A stretch of 64,000 bases of DNA from positions 8,708,108 to 8,772,107 of the forward strand of contig JAJEKV010000057.1 in assembly GCA_021234155.1 (NCBI GenBank), read 5' to 3'. Both the position numbers and the translations under genes were made by a program. Position 1 is the stretch's first letter, and every line of letters begins with the position of its first letter. The notes under the pieces were generated by a model. The model saw only the letters and a list, made by a program, of their open reading frames with translations, ran no database searches and was not told the origin of the DNA. Source of the DNA: Isoetes taiwanensis. Lineage: Eukaryota > Streptophyta > Lycopodiopsida > Isoetales > Isoetaceae. This document shows positions 1 through 10,482 of the stretch, piece after piece.

Positions 1-1880
1 CTACCATATGCAAGCGTGTGCATGATTAAGATGACAACATAGTCACTTGGATACGCTTAATGACGTCGGTCAATTGCATGCCGATTATGCAGGATATAAA
101 TTAAGGAAATGGACACATCTGATGTCTGCTGGGAACATCGAGATGCCGTATAATAGATTGGACACTAGGGTAGAACGTACGCCACACAAGGTCAAGAGAA
201 GACGACAATTGGTAGGACCAGGCGCAACCATCGAAAGAAATATACCCACACGACAAGTGGGAGACAAGAGGGGTTTGAAAGTTGTTGTAAACAACGTTTC
301 AAATATAGAAAGTTTGGAAAGAGGCGTTGAATACACCAAAGTGTGGAGAAGGAGGATGTGCTCTGGAGTTGGTATCGTGTGTGTATATGTGTACTAGGAA
401 CATTTAATAGTAAAACATAAACTTTTAGTTCACATATATGAATACAGAGGTAATGAAGATAAGAATTGCTATACTAGACATTAAGTATGTCCACTAGGAA
501 CTTAGGGTGGCATGTGCCCCTGTGGAATTTATGACTAGAGCGTGAGGACCAAGGCAACCTAAGGATAGAGAGTCTAGAAGGTGTGGTGTGAAAACCACAG
601 CATATATAGTACAAGCAGCTAGGGGGCTACGTCAATGAATTACATACGAGTCTAGAGTTAGGGTTGGTGCACACATGTTACTATATCTCATAATAACAAC
701 GTAGTGGTTTCGGATGTTTGAAGGATTTAGTAGTATTACATACTACACTAGTGAGGAGATCAAAGATGTTAATTGTGATATTCAGATGTATATCATATTA
801 AAAGATAGAAGAATAGCCGTACAAGGCGAGGGAAATATCACTTGACAAGGTTTAAAGAATGAGCGTAATGATATGCTTATATACGAAGATATCCATATTG
901 GCAGCGTCTATGAGGACATATGAGGGACCCCCAGAGACTTTATTCACATAATCCCCTGGGATATGTAGATTCATTTGCGGACTTAAAGACATCTAGGCAT
1001 TAAAATAATGGTTGAAAACATTTTGCTCGGACCTTATCTAGGTACCCTAGAAGGAGGTGAGTAATCAACAATGGTTGGGTGGCATTGGAATGTACAGGAG
1101 AACACTCCAAAAGAGGGTAGGCGGTTGTCACTTTGACAGGCGTGTGGCACAGATAATTAATCACATCATATAGACGGTGAAGTTTGGCACAAAGTGTTGA
1201 CATTATTATGGGGGGGTTCTAACACAGGCACTTACTACGATTATGAGTTTTGTACCGTGGTGCGGGAAAATGGTCCATAAAAAAAGAACGACCATTGAGA
1301 AGAAGTAGTGAGGGGTGGTAGGATTAAAGCTACCCATGGTCTAGAGGGGGTCTTTGCATGGCGAGTCCCTAGTTGGTTGGGCTTAAAAGAAATCCTTTGT
1401 CACGGAGGAATTGAGATGAGGCAAGGTTTAGACACTAGAGAGAGACAACGTTAATTATAGTTATGTCTATAACATATTACGTATATATCGTCGAATAAGG
1501 TCTAAGATAAAGCATATAAATGTAGTATAGATTGAATGATGGCAAGGCCCGAAGAAATTGTGTTATCAAGGCATCTACCAAAGGAAAGGAAAAAAAAATA
1601 ATTAAAGTTATAGGTCGCGAAACGCCGATAACTGGACATTATTATCGTCGCCTAAAGAATATCCAAGGATATACGCATGCTGCTATTCTAGAGAATTGCC
1701 CTGTCGTTGTTAATTAAATTCCGGAATTAGTCCCACCAAGTGAGTTGATGTTGTCATAACAAGTTGGTCGTACTTGCTAGATTACGTCGTGTCATTTGGT
1801 CGGTTTATTCCTAGGGGATACTAGCTTTATATATGGTTAACAGTTATCCGGTTGACTATGGCAGAGAGAGGTCGACTCCC
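1..1880. other. unannotated stretch, no recognisable gene
   Basis: No open frame here resembles a protein family I know. The longest (47-397, plus) encodes 116 residues rich in Arg, Val and Asn without a recognisable motif. Because the LTR at 2881-4454 has its primer-binding site on its left side, this stretch could be the interior of that element, but no gag, protease or polymerase motif is visible, so an element interior is only an inference. Confidence 0.4.
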
Positions 1881-2096
1881 ATGGCTATGGCAAGACTGCT
1901 TATTCTGGCGGCTATGGCGAAAAAAGAGCTCCGTGGCTATGGCGGAAGAGCTTGCTCCGGCGGCTATGGCGAAAGAGCTTGCTCTGGCGGCTATGGCGGA
2001 AGAGCTTGCTCCAGTGGCTATGGCGAAAGAGCTTGCTCCGGCGGCTATGGCGAAAGAGCTTGCTCCGGTGGCTATGGCGAAAGAGCTTGCTCCGGC
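1881..2096. repeat. 27-bp minisatellite, about 8 units
   Basis: Six near-identical 27-bp units (1935-2096) are preceded by two decayed units (1881-1934). The unit starts GGCTATGGCG and ends CTTGCTCCGGC. Because 27 is divisible by 3, several frames stay open through the array and give 9-residue peptide repeats such as GYGERACSG. These frames are a by-product of the repeat; no start context or flanking homology supports a real protein. Confidence 0.85.
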
Positions 2097-2204
2097 GGAG
2101 TTGTTGCCTCCACAACGTGTGTTTACCAAAGGCACGCCTCTAATTTAGATATGGAATAGATGCACTATAAATATTAGAAAAAGCCTTATATCACTTCAAG
2201 AAAG

Positions 2205-2277
2205 AAGTTGGCTTATTGGTAAAGGTGTTGGCTTGGGTGCATAAGGTCAGGGGTTCAATCCCATGATGTACCTTTTT
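2205..2277 (+). repeat. tRNA-like pol III module (SINE head?)
   Basis: A box-A-like sequence (TTGGCTTATTGGTAAAG, from 2209) and a box-B-like sequence (GGGTTCAATCCC, near 2251-2262) sit at tRNA-like spacing and are followed by a T5 run at about 2272, the usual pol III stop. No complete cloverleaf can be drawn, so this is more likely a tRNA-derived SINE head or tRNA relic than a functional tRNA gene. Confidence 0.5.
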
Positions 2278-2360
2278 CTTAAAAGAACTGCTAACTAGAC
2301 AAAACAGAATATTAGATATGTATAACAAAGTAATAGAAGATGTATATACTATATAAAGAT

Positions 2361-2420
2361 AGTTGGCAAGATGGAAAGAGTGTTGGGTTGGAAGTTGGAG
2401 GTCACGGGTTCAAAAGCCTA
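2361..2420 (+). repeat. second, decayed tRNA-like module
   Basis: This aligns with the module 153 bp upstream: both begin AGTTGGC, share TGTTGG and TTGG in the middle, and end in a box B (here CGGGTTCAAAAGCC). The box B is degenerate. Two related tRNA-like heads in tandem suggest a duplicated or dimeric SINE-type sequence. Confidence 0.4.
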
Positions 2421-2439
2421 AACGCGAAAAAAATTATTT

Positions 2440-2860
2440 AAAAAAAAAAAAAACGGACGCGTATTTTTATACGGCGGACCGTATGGGGCGCTGACGTGTT
2501 TATACGCGTTTTATTTTCAAAAAGAAACACCCTCGGATACCTCAGCGCCCCTTTTTGTTTTTCGGCGGCCTGTTGTCCATTTTCTCGGAAGACGTGCCCC
2601 CTAGGGTATTTGAGAGGTGCCCGATCCATTGGAACCGTTTTCGCCTTCATCCGAACTACGTACAAAAAGTTATAGCTCTTCCAAACTTAGGTCTTCCAGT
2701 CGCCCTAAACTTCTTAAGAACTTACAATTTATTACATCCACCTAACACAGAACTAAATCACCAAAAAGTTAAGCAGTCCAACGAGCCTAAACTCCCACTC
2801 AACTACCGAGCTAATGGGTTAAAGATTTGTCGATTGCTATGATTCCGGTCAACCAAAATC
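2440..2860 (-). other. 5' leader of a gypsy-type element (minus strand)
   Basis: This lies between the LTR's primer-binding side and unrecognised DNA. Its layout (GC-rich segment, then a run of CTAAAC/AACTTA-type sequence just before the PBS) resembles the leader of the complete chromovirus at 59700-60140, which supports the two LTRs belonging to one family. No coding capacity is recognised. Confidence 0.4.
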
Positions 2861-2874
2861 ATGGCTCGATACCA
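2861..2874 (-). promoter_or_regulatory. primer-binding site, initiator tRNA-Met type
   Basis: On the minus strand this reads TGGTATCGAGCCAT, one base short of the TGGTATCAGAGC complement of plant initiator tRNA-Met used by many LTR elements. It lies 6 bp from the LTR edge, so the flanking LTR is the 5' LTR of a minus-strand element whose body runs toward base 1. Confidence 0.6.
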
Positions 2875-2880
2875 GCACAA

Positions 2881-4454
2881 TGACGCTCCTCGAACATATC
2901 GACCCTCGGGGCGTATACATACGGGACTTTCCCTCCCATGGCGACCAACTTCGCCATGGCGAAACCCTCCGTCTATTTCGGGCCATCTATGATATGATGC
3001 CCGAAAAAGAAGGACACTGAAAAGTCATTCGCCCACGCCTTCAATGGGGCTCCTACATGAAAGCGTGAATACATGTTAGCACACATCATAAATCATATAT
3101 AAATAACCACCACGAAGGGTGGCACATCCATCCAAGTACCAACGACAAAGAATATGCATCTAAACCTAAGAAAACACCCCAAACCCCAGGTTCTACCCCG
3201 GTTCAGACTCCGATGAGGATGGACTGACGGCTCGGCCTCAAGAGATCAGAAGACAGAGGTATAACTTTGGCGTTATCGGCATAGAACATCAGCTAGGGTT
3301 GTCCACTCCATCGCCCCTCACATTGCACACTTTGCGAGATGAGTCCAATCACGCTATGGCGTCACTATAGCCTTCCGGGACACGCAGACTCAAGGTATCA
3401 CCCTTCGAGCCTACTACCTGGGGTTCATGAAGTCCCGTCCGATGAGAGGCAGGTCGGGAAGCGTCCCCTTCGGGATCCACGGTGGTTCCATGGGTGGACT
3501 AGAGAATACGTGCCGCATCAGCGACCCCCGCATCCGTAGCTCGACTTACTCGCCCTAAATCTACTCAAAGTGCAAGGTGCCCCATGCGGGTCACACCAAC
3601 TACACCGTGGAGTGTCCGGACCCATACCCGGCACGGATCGCCCCTAGCTCACCGGCTATTAGGTCTAGTCCTTTGTAGGAGTCTCGGGAGCCTTTTATGT
3701 TCGTGCAAGACCCCACCCCCACTTCACCCTTTGTGTCCCTTGTTTGGTGCTAAGTCACTCCATAGCATCCACATTTCGGTGGGCTCTTGTGCACAGCCGC
3801 ATCTAATGGGAATATCTGAGGGGCTCTATCTAGGAGCATACTACAATACATGGGCTCGGGAGGTCTCTACCCCCGTAATCCCCCATATCCAGGAGTGCTA
3901 ACTAAGCAAAGAACTACTAAACCATCAACCAAAGCACGTCTGAGAGACTAGAGATAAGAATACTCACCATATCAATCAAGGGTTAGTCAAGGTAAACCAC
4001 GAGAGAAAAGAGAGAGAACACACCCACGAGAGGTGCTATGCTATAAATCAACAAAGTAACCTACTTGACTAACCGTCAAATCGGTCTTGGGCTGCTCCAT
4101 CTCGACTAACCTGGCTGGCTGGCTGGCTTGCTCCTCCTCCATCCCCAATTGCTCCCAATTCGGATTGGGGCACAAAAGCCCTAATTTGGGTGTCCAAAAT
4201 GGAAACCCTACCTTGCCCAATCGATTTGGGCCAGGTGGCATGTCATAAATTAACTAATTTGGTATTTTAGCCCTTTTTAATATTAGGATAAGCCCTAAAT
4301 TCGAATTAGGGTTTTGGTTAGGTTTCCACCTTTATAATTTAATTATTAACATAGCTAACCTTAGCTTATGAATAATTAAGGTGCCATTAATTATTCATAG
4401 TGACGTGTCACGTATTTATACTTAAATATGCGTATAAATATGTGGAACGTCACA
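2881..4454 (-). mobile_element. LTR of a Ty3-gypsy chromovirus family, minus orientation
   Basis: About 1.57 kb, homologous along its length to the two LTRs of the complete element at 48664-50281 and 60156-61740. Shared landmarks include the CTCGAA(C/T)ATAT block near the left end, the 'GGTGGTTCCATGGGTG' segment, and the right end GGAACGTCACA. Read on the minus strand it begins TGTGACGTTCC and ends in CA. A PBS flanks its left side. The presumed 5-bp target duplication at the right is TAAGG; the partner copy is not identified and may lie outside the window. It differs from the other copies by many substitutions and small indels. Confidence 0.8.
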
Positions 4455-4455
4455 T

Positions 4456-4882
4456 AAGGCCTCAAAGCCGAAGTGGTTTGATCTTCCTGAGTGGGATCCC
4501 TTTGAGGACATCAAGGAAGGATACTTTGTGCTAGTAAGGCCTGATGATGAGGACTGTCCAATATGGTTAGGGGTGGCACTCTCTGATGTAACCACCACTA
4601 TGCCTGATGGAGAGGAGTTGCGTCCTGGATTCCAAATTCAATATTGGGAGCCCATTGGGAGACACAAGAAGGGCAACTTGAAGGAGCAATACAGCATTTC
4701 GACCGGGAGAAGAAGTGGAGGGCAAATCATGCTGACCCTCAAAGGAGGGAATTGGTGGAGTGTGTGGTATGGTCATATCCAAGTTCTCACATTGCAAAGG
4801 ACAACACACACAAGATCCCAAGAAGGGAGATGGACAAGGCCATGAGCAACCTCCATGCTATATCATTGTATGAGGGTGCATA
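4456..4882 (+). pseudogene. broken reading frame of unknown mobile-element-like protein
   Basis: An open frame starts at the very edge of the LTR (KASKPKWFDLPEW...) and runs without a stop to about 4690; from about 4690 the coding sense appears to move to another frame and ends at a stop at 4882. Visible landmarks are EGYFVLVRPDDEDCPIWLG (4515-4572), QIQYWEP (4635-4655) and, after the shift, WRANHADPQRRELVEC (about 4719-4766). The composition (acidic/aromatic, 'fVLVRP..PIWLG..') looks like real protein, perhaps a chromatin-reader-like or transposon-associated domain, but I cannot name the family. The 5' part is missing because the LTR element sits in the frame. No intact gene remains. Confidence 0.55.
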
Positions 4883-5054
4883 ATATTGAGAAGTTTGAAA
4901 ACTTTCTCAACTAGTGGTTTGTAAAATTTATGAGGAAAACAAGTAACCCAATTCTATGTGTGTCATGTGTAATTCTATTCAAGCAATCAATTCAGAAATT
5001 TCTTTTATGGTGTGTGAGTCCCATTTTCAGTCCGAGTCCCAAAATTCAAGATTT

Positions 5055-5079
5055 GTCCCACTTTAATTAAATACGACTT
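5055..5079. repeat. shared 25-bp terminus, copy 1
   Basis: GTCCCACTTTAATTAAATAC plus GACTT recurs exactly in inverted orientation at 45926-45950. Similarity extends weakly for about 35 bp on the inner side (GAGTCCCA motifs), and stops abruptly on the outer side. This pattern suggests the end of a mobile-element family rather than chance. Confidence 0.6.
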
Positions 5080-5367
5080 CAAGGTCATTCTTAAATGGGC
5101 AGAAGCACCAGTTTATAACATGAGACCTTGCATTCTGCATGCTGACAGAATGCATGAAAATTTAAGACCATCAGCTTAGGCAGAGATTTAGTTCTTTGTT
5201 GCAAAGCATGGTCTAGATATTATCTTTGTTGTGGCATAGGATAAGGATTTTGTGCCTCAGATGTTGAGCATGGTGACATTGCTGGATGTTGCATCAGAGC
5301 ATAGATGCAGACAAGTTCATATTCTTAGATCTTCTGTGCATGCAGCATTTTTCTTTTGTATTTGCTC

Positions 5368-5810
5368 CATCTTGATCTCTTTCTCAATGGTGGAACGTCT
5401 AGCTATCAACACCATCTCATATTGCTCCGTAATGGCTTTGGCATACTGAAAATCTGCTCTTTTTCTGGTAAGGGCCCTCCATTTCTTTGTTTGTTTCTTG
5501 GGATCTTCAGGAAAACGTATTTGGTTGTCATTAATTTAGAATAGCATTCATTTGTTGTTCTCATCGCATTTGCTACTAAAAGCTTTTGGTTAGCTTCTGA
5601 TCAAGGTTTGAACAGTCTGCAGTCCTGCTATTTTATCACATACGAGAAGCAATCATCATAACCTCTACAATCTTCCAGGTACAAGTTATTTTATATTTTG
5701 AAAGATAGGATGTGTATTCTGAATTTTCTTGCATTTTGTAGTTTCATTCACTAGAACCTTACAACGTTCAGAGCGGACTATATTCAGAGGATTGTTTTCA
5801 GAGCAGACCG
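5368..5810. repeat. ~430-bp direct repeat, copy 1
   Basis: This aligns end to end with 6049-6480 (period about 680 bp), beginning CTCCATCTTGATCT and ending near the ACTAGAA(C/T)CTTACAAC block, with roughly one difference every 8-10 bases by eye. On the minus strand it holds a relic of the frame that is open in copy 2 (KLMTTKYVFLKIPRNKQR), here interrupted by stops. Confidence 0.8.
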
Positions 5811-6022
5811 CAGGTTTTCTATGGCAGAGCAGTGTCATGGCTTCTAATGTTAGCAGGTAAAAATTGCATTTCAAAAGCTTCTCGCGCTTGTTAGTTTCTA
5901 ATTTACACCATCATTTCTGTGCAAATGCTTCTAATCTACCATCATTTCTATGCAAATGCTTCTCTGTTTTGTTGAAATCCTTGCTGCAAATTCTAACTCT
6001 GTTTGCAGCTTCTTTTACAGGC

Positions 6023-6307
6023 CTAATTTCTTTTCAATGACTTAAAGAAACTCCATCTTGATCTTTTCTTAATGGTGGAATATCTAGCTATCAATAACAT
6101 CTCATAATGCTCCATAACGGTTTTGACATACTGAAAATTGGCCCTCTTTTCTGGTAAGGGCACTCCATCTCTTTGTTTATTTCTTGGAATCTTTAGGAAA
6201 ACGTATTTGGTTGTCATTAATTTGGAATAACATTCATATGTTGTTCTCATGGCATCTGCTACTGAAAGATTTTGGTTAGCTTCGATCGTGGTTTGAACAA
6301 ATCGCAC
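6023..6307 (-). pseudogene. exon-like fragment of unknown protein
   Basis: An open minus frame of 94 codons whose core (AMRTTYECYSKLMTTKYV, then a PRNKQRDGVPLPEKR block) is preserved, with changes mostly at third positions, in the diverged duplicate at 5368-5810. Conservation of peptide between the two copies suggests the ancestor was coding. I do not recognise the family and see no catalytic motif. No start context, promoter or downstream exons are evident, so it is more likely a relic of a duplicated gene or transposon ORF than an active gene. Confidence 0.4.
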
Positions 6308-6480
6308 GCGCTGCTATTGCATCACATATGAGAAGCGATCATTATAACCTCCATGTTTTCCAGGTACAAGTTACTTAAGATTTCAGAAGATAGGATGTGT
6401 ATTTTGTATCATCCTTTTGTAGTATAATGTATATTCTAAATCATCGTTTCATGCACTAGAATCTTACAACATTTTAATTC
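6049..6480. repeat. ~430-bp direct repeat, copy 2
   Basis: Partner of the repeat at 5368-5810. The two copies are separated by about 240 bp of unrelated sequence, so this is a dispersed duplication rather than a head-to-tail tandem. Divergence implies an old event. Confidence 0.8.
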
Positions 6481-8260
6481 ACATGCTACTGTATTTGGAA
6501 GTTTTGTTTATAATTACGATTGGCCCTTTCTTCACAATCACCTCACCTGGGCTTACAGTATGCATTGCATTGTCATCCGTAACTACTTTCTGAAGCATTT
6601 CTTTTCAGTAATATTTCTTAAAGAAAGCCATTCCAAACATGTCTTTGAGATTGCAGCCAAGTTTTTGAACATTGAGACTCATCGTCTGGCTTTGATACCA
6701 AGTAGTTTTTGGCAAGAGGTCGAATTTGGTCTTTTTAACTCCAATTTGTGTTTGTTTGCCTGAAACAACTTACAATTCAAATTTTCATACTTCTCTTGGA
6801 GATTCTAAATGTGACCTTTTCTTTCCTCTGATTCTACCATTTTTGGCTGTCAACATATTTGACAATGCTTGAAATTTACATAGTGGGGCTTTTGATTGGC
6901 TGGATTCGTCTTCTAGAAAGTTCTTAGGACATGGTGCTTTGGACATCTTGCTTTGGTTGGTCGTTATTCATTGCATGTATTTCTAGCCAGGCCTCAAGAC
7001 CATTGTCACGGATGCTACCCACTTCCATTTTTGTTTTCTAAACATGATAGGCTTCTAGAATATATAGGTACAGAGGCTTTCATTTCGCAATGATATAACT
7101 GTTTTGGTGTTGCAGCATAGCTCCATTGCCAATTTTAGAGCACTAGCAGTTGGTAAGTTTCTATTGTGTGATAGAGATCTTCTCAAATTCTAGAAGTAGT
7201 TGCGTGTTGACTTTATCAAGGTTATTTTCCTTTGCAGTGTTCAAAGCTAGATCAGATTACTATTGCACCCGATGATCGATGTTCAAAAGCACAACTTTTA
7301 GTTGAGGCCAAAAGCAGATTAGACAACTGCTGAGGTGTTACAATGTAGAGCAGCATATTTTACACACGCTAGGTTTGCTTCTGTCATAGTTGTTACATTA
7401 TTTTATCATTTGATGCTACAACGTGATGAATTTACATCTAGAACTTCGCTCTTATATTTTCTGTTTTTTTCCAGTGTATTCTTGCATAGCAGATTCATTC
7501 ATATGTTGGAAAACTTTCTACTTTCAACCAAACACTTATAATTGATGGCAATAATCTTGATGTAGTGGGCTTTTGTACATCCTACACATTAATAGGCCAT
7601 GTTGCTAAGATTCATAAGGGCCATGGATTAACTACGTTTACAGCACAATAAAAAACAAGGAATTAAAGTTCTTCTGCTCAAAGATGCATGGGTTTTGATT
7701 TGATGGGCTGGTTGCTTCTATCCATTGGTTTTATGTTGCATCATATCATCTTTTAGACACATTTAGCACAAACAAAGCTTGCCACTATTGAGAGCCTATG
7801 ATTTCTTATGGCTGCTAACAAATGAGATCGACACAAATTGTACTCCATTATTATTATTGTCCGTTCATATATGGCAATTACATCCATGCATAAGACAATT
7901 AGAATGTCACCGCTATACCCAAGGTGTTGGGATGCATTATTGCTTCAAGAACGAGCATTGATATGCTTATTGCTTTTGTACAAAATTGACATTAACAACA
8001 CATCATCCCTAGCATAACATATTGTTCGACAACGGAATTAAAACGAGAAACAAGATGTCTAGGGTTTCTGGCAACATTTAGGGCGGCGGCGGCGGCCGCC
8101 CGTTGCGTGCAGACTCCAGATGCTTGGTTGCCATAGCTGGAAGAGCAGCATGATCTGCTGCTGCCATTGTCCTCGGGTCTTGGGTGTAGTTGGAAGATCG
8201 GCATGCTGGTCATTTTCGGATCTTGTGCATTAGAAGCTCAGTGCTGGGGTTGGGCCGCTG
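6481..8260. other. AT-rich stretch without recognisable gene
   Basis: Only short open frames occur on either strand. A small GC-rich patch (8083-8100, GGCGGCGGCGGCCGCC) stands out but is not linked to a recognisable promoter or reading frame. Confidence 0.5.
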
Positions 8261-9446
8261 CTCTTAGTGCTATGCCATCGTAGCATAAGATTTTTGACTG
8301 GTAAGAAGTGTCTTGTTGCTTTTTCTCTGGATTCCGATTTCAATAGGCTAAAGATAGCAGGCAGCTTGTGTGTCAAGACTATGGGCATCTTTGAGCCATG
8401 CTCAAAATTTGCCTTCTGTCTCATTCTCTTGTTGGCTACTGCTATGGGCTCAGAAGCATATTTTAAGCTTGTCTTTCAGTTTGTATGTTGAACCTCTTTT
8501 GTTGCACTCACTGCAATAATAGAAAGGCCATGTCCGTTGTGGTTCTGGCTGCACTCACTGCAGTCTTTAGGTTTGATGCAGCTGATATGTTGCAAGTTTT
8601 TGTGATGGTTTTGAGCCAGAAACAGATATTGGAGAACTTGGACTGTGTTCAGCTTGCAAGAGTTCATGATAAGGCAGCATTATAGGTAATTATGCAACCA
8701 TTGTTTGCATTTAATGGGCTGTCCTTCCCTTCAAGAGCTGCAGATCTTGTGGGTGCGGGTGCAAGTCTATGGAATGCAGATGTCAGATGCATCTTTGGTT
8801 ATTCTGTTGTTAAGTTGTGGCACCTTGAGTCAGAACTTAGTCTTGGTCGCTTCAATGTCATCCTCCCCCTTTCCCAGCAAGGGGAAATTAGGTTCTATGG
8901 ACGTGCATGGCTCTGAACTTCTTTGGATAGTGAAAGGGGTCAGATTAAGGAATCTTGGGCGGGAGACCAGGGTTACTTTACTGCTGCTACTTATTGAGCT
9001 GTTATTCAAGTGTCCAAGGGGAACTTGACTCCGGATCAGTAAGGAAGTTGAGCATTTTGCAATTGTGGCCTATGCTAGTAGTAGGAGAAGCTTTGAATAG
9101 CAATTGGACCACCCCTAGCGGGCAGGCCCAGCATTATCTTCTGCATTGTTGGAAGAGGGAGCATTGAGTCCCTCAGTACATAATTGGAACGGGGACATGT
9201 TCTTCCATAGTACAAGTTTGCAGGATGGATTCTAGGCCGAGTAAATGCGCGGAATGATAGTTGCTTCCAATGCCCTTCAACCACTTGCATCGTCCGGTGG
9301 TGAGCTTCAAATGGCTGCAGTTACAGTTTACACATAGATCTCAATCTTTGTTCAAGTAGGGAAGGCCCACATCAGTGTTATAGACTCCTGATTTTGGAAT
9401 GTTGGTGATACTGCTTTCTATCTGGTGACCAATATCTAGATCTTGC

Positions 9447-9720
9447 GGGTAAGAGCATGTTAGGGCCTACATGTTTTGGAAACTACCTGGAAAATACTCT
9501 GGGTAGTCAAAGATGATGATATATTTGAGTTCTTAACATCTTCTTGACATCACAAAGTACCTTACAACATATATGTACTACTACTCTTGAACATAACACA
9601 ATTTCTTTTAGTCAATCTTGTAGTCTAGGTACTTTAAAATACAATTATGTACTTGCACAGAAGTACACAGAAAAGTACCTTTTTGGTAATTTTTTATGTA
9701 GGCCCTAACATGCTTTCATC
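9447..9720 (+). mobile_element. MITE copy 1, 19-bp perfect TIRs
   Basis: AGCATGTTAGGGCCTACAT at 9454-9472 is exactly repeated inverted at 9696-9714. Comparison with the second copy (15692-15953, opposite orientation) shows homology continuing a few bases beyond these TIRs, to GGGTAAG on the left and TTCA on the right. With ends at 9447 and 9720 the element is flanked by the 5-bp direct repeat CTTGC (9442-9446, 9721-9725). It has no coding capacity. The superfamily is not determined. Confidence 0.75.
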
Positions 9721-9805
9721 CTTGCATATCTGGCCTATTGTGGAGCCACCAAATAAGGTCGTGTACCTGTTTTACTTATTAATAAAATTTAAATATCTTG
9801 ACTTC

Positions 9806-9832
9806 AAAAAAAAAAAAAAAAAAAAAAAAAAA
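9806..9832 (+). repeat. poly(A) tract, 27 nt
   Basis: Uninterrupted A-run downstream of AATAAA; interpreted as the tail of a retroposed sequence. Confidence 0.8.
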
Positions 9833-10148
9833 CATATTGTTCTTATGGCATTTACCTGTACACAAGTCAATAATGCAATTATGCTAGGCCACACTTTTAG
9901 TTGTAAATAACAAGGTCGTTTGAACCCATTGCAATCAACACACTTCTCCAAAGATATTATCTAATATATGCCTCTTTCGTTATAACATTTTCTAAATCTC
10001 GCATAACCTCCAATCAATACTTCAACATCAAAATCTTTTGAGCGTATCAAACATAAAGCATCGGGTTGAAATGTATAATTAATTTGTGTAGCAATAGCCA
10101 TTAGCTAATACCCTGTTCACATGGCACATTCTAACTTCATCTCAATAC

Positions 10149-10408
10149 TTTTTCACAACCATTGACATTAATTAACACAACCATTGGGTCCAACACATTT
10201 AAATTAAAATCCCCCTTAAACCCCCTTTGGTTTGGGTGCATATTCACACGGGGGGTGACTCCGGGCAACGAGAGCTGTTGGATAGGCATATTCACCCCTT
10301 ATTCCTTAATCTACACCGTACGTAAAGTTCCTGAATTTTGTGGGGTATGCAAGTACAAAATTTGCTATACTGTATAACAAGATTCGCAAAATACTATAAG
10401 ATTTCAAG
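10149..10408 (-). repeat. inverted head segment of the 1.3-kb repeat
   Basis: This is the reverse complement of 13988-14235, including the block GTGTGAATATGCACCC. Its outer boundary (AATCTTATAGTATTTTGCG read on the minus strand) coincides with the start of the full copy at 13988. Compared with the forward repeat that follows at 10483, the head has been inverted and about 95 bp of it is present twice. Confidence 0.8.
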
Positions 10409-10482
10409 CAGAATACTATATAGTGTTGATTTCACACGCAAAAAATACAATTATGAGGGTTCTCGCTGCCCCACGTCACCCC

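Larger units (their letters stand above)
8261..9832 (+). other. probable retroposed transcript with poly(A) tail
   Basis: The stretch ends in 27 consecutive A (9806-9832), preceded 20 bp upstream by AATAAA (9781-9786), the arrangement left by a reverse-transcribed polyadenylated RNA. Upstream open frames (for example 8485-8685 and 8705-9028, plus) are short and unrecognised, and a MITE is inserted in the presumed 3' region. The 5' limit is a guess. It could be a processed pseudogene or a LINE remnant. Confidence 0.4.

Noticed and set aside
1833-2159. Open frames on both strands encoding Gly/Tyr/Arg or Ala-rich repeats
   Set aside because: They exist only because the 27-bp minisatellite keeps frames open; no flanking coding evidence.
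2205-2277. Functional tRNA gene
   Set aside because: No full cloverleaf or acceptor stem can be drawn around the box A and B matches.
10162-10377. 71-codon frame with a near-identical peptide on the minus strand at 13844-14230
   Set aside because: The match is explained by the inverted repeat DNA; the peptide has no family resemblance and the two copies end differently.
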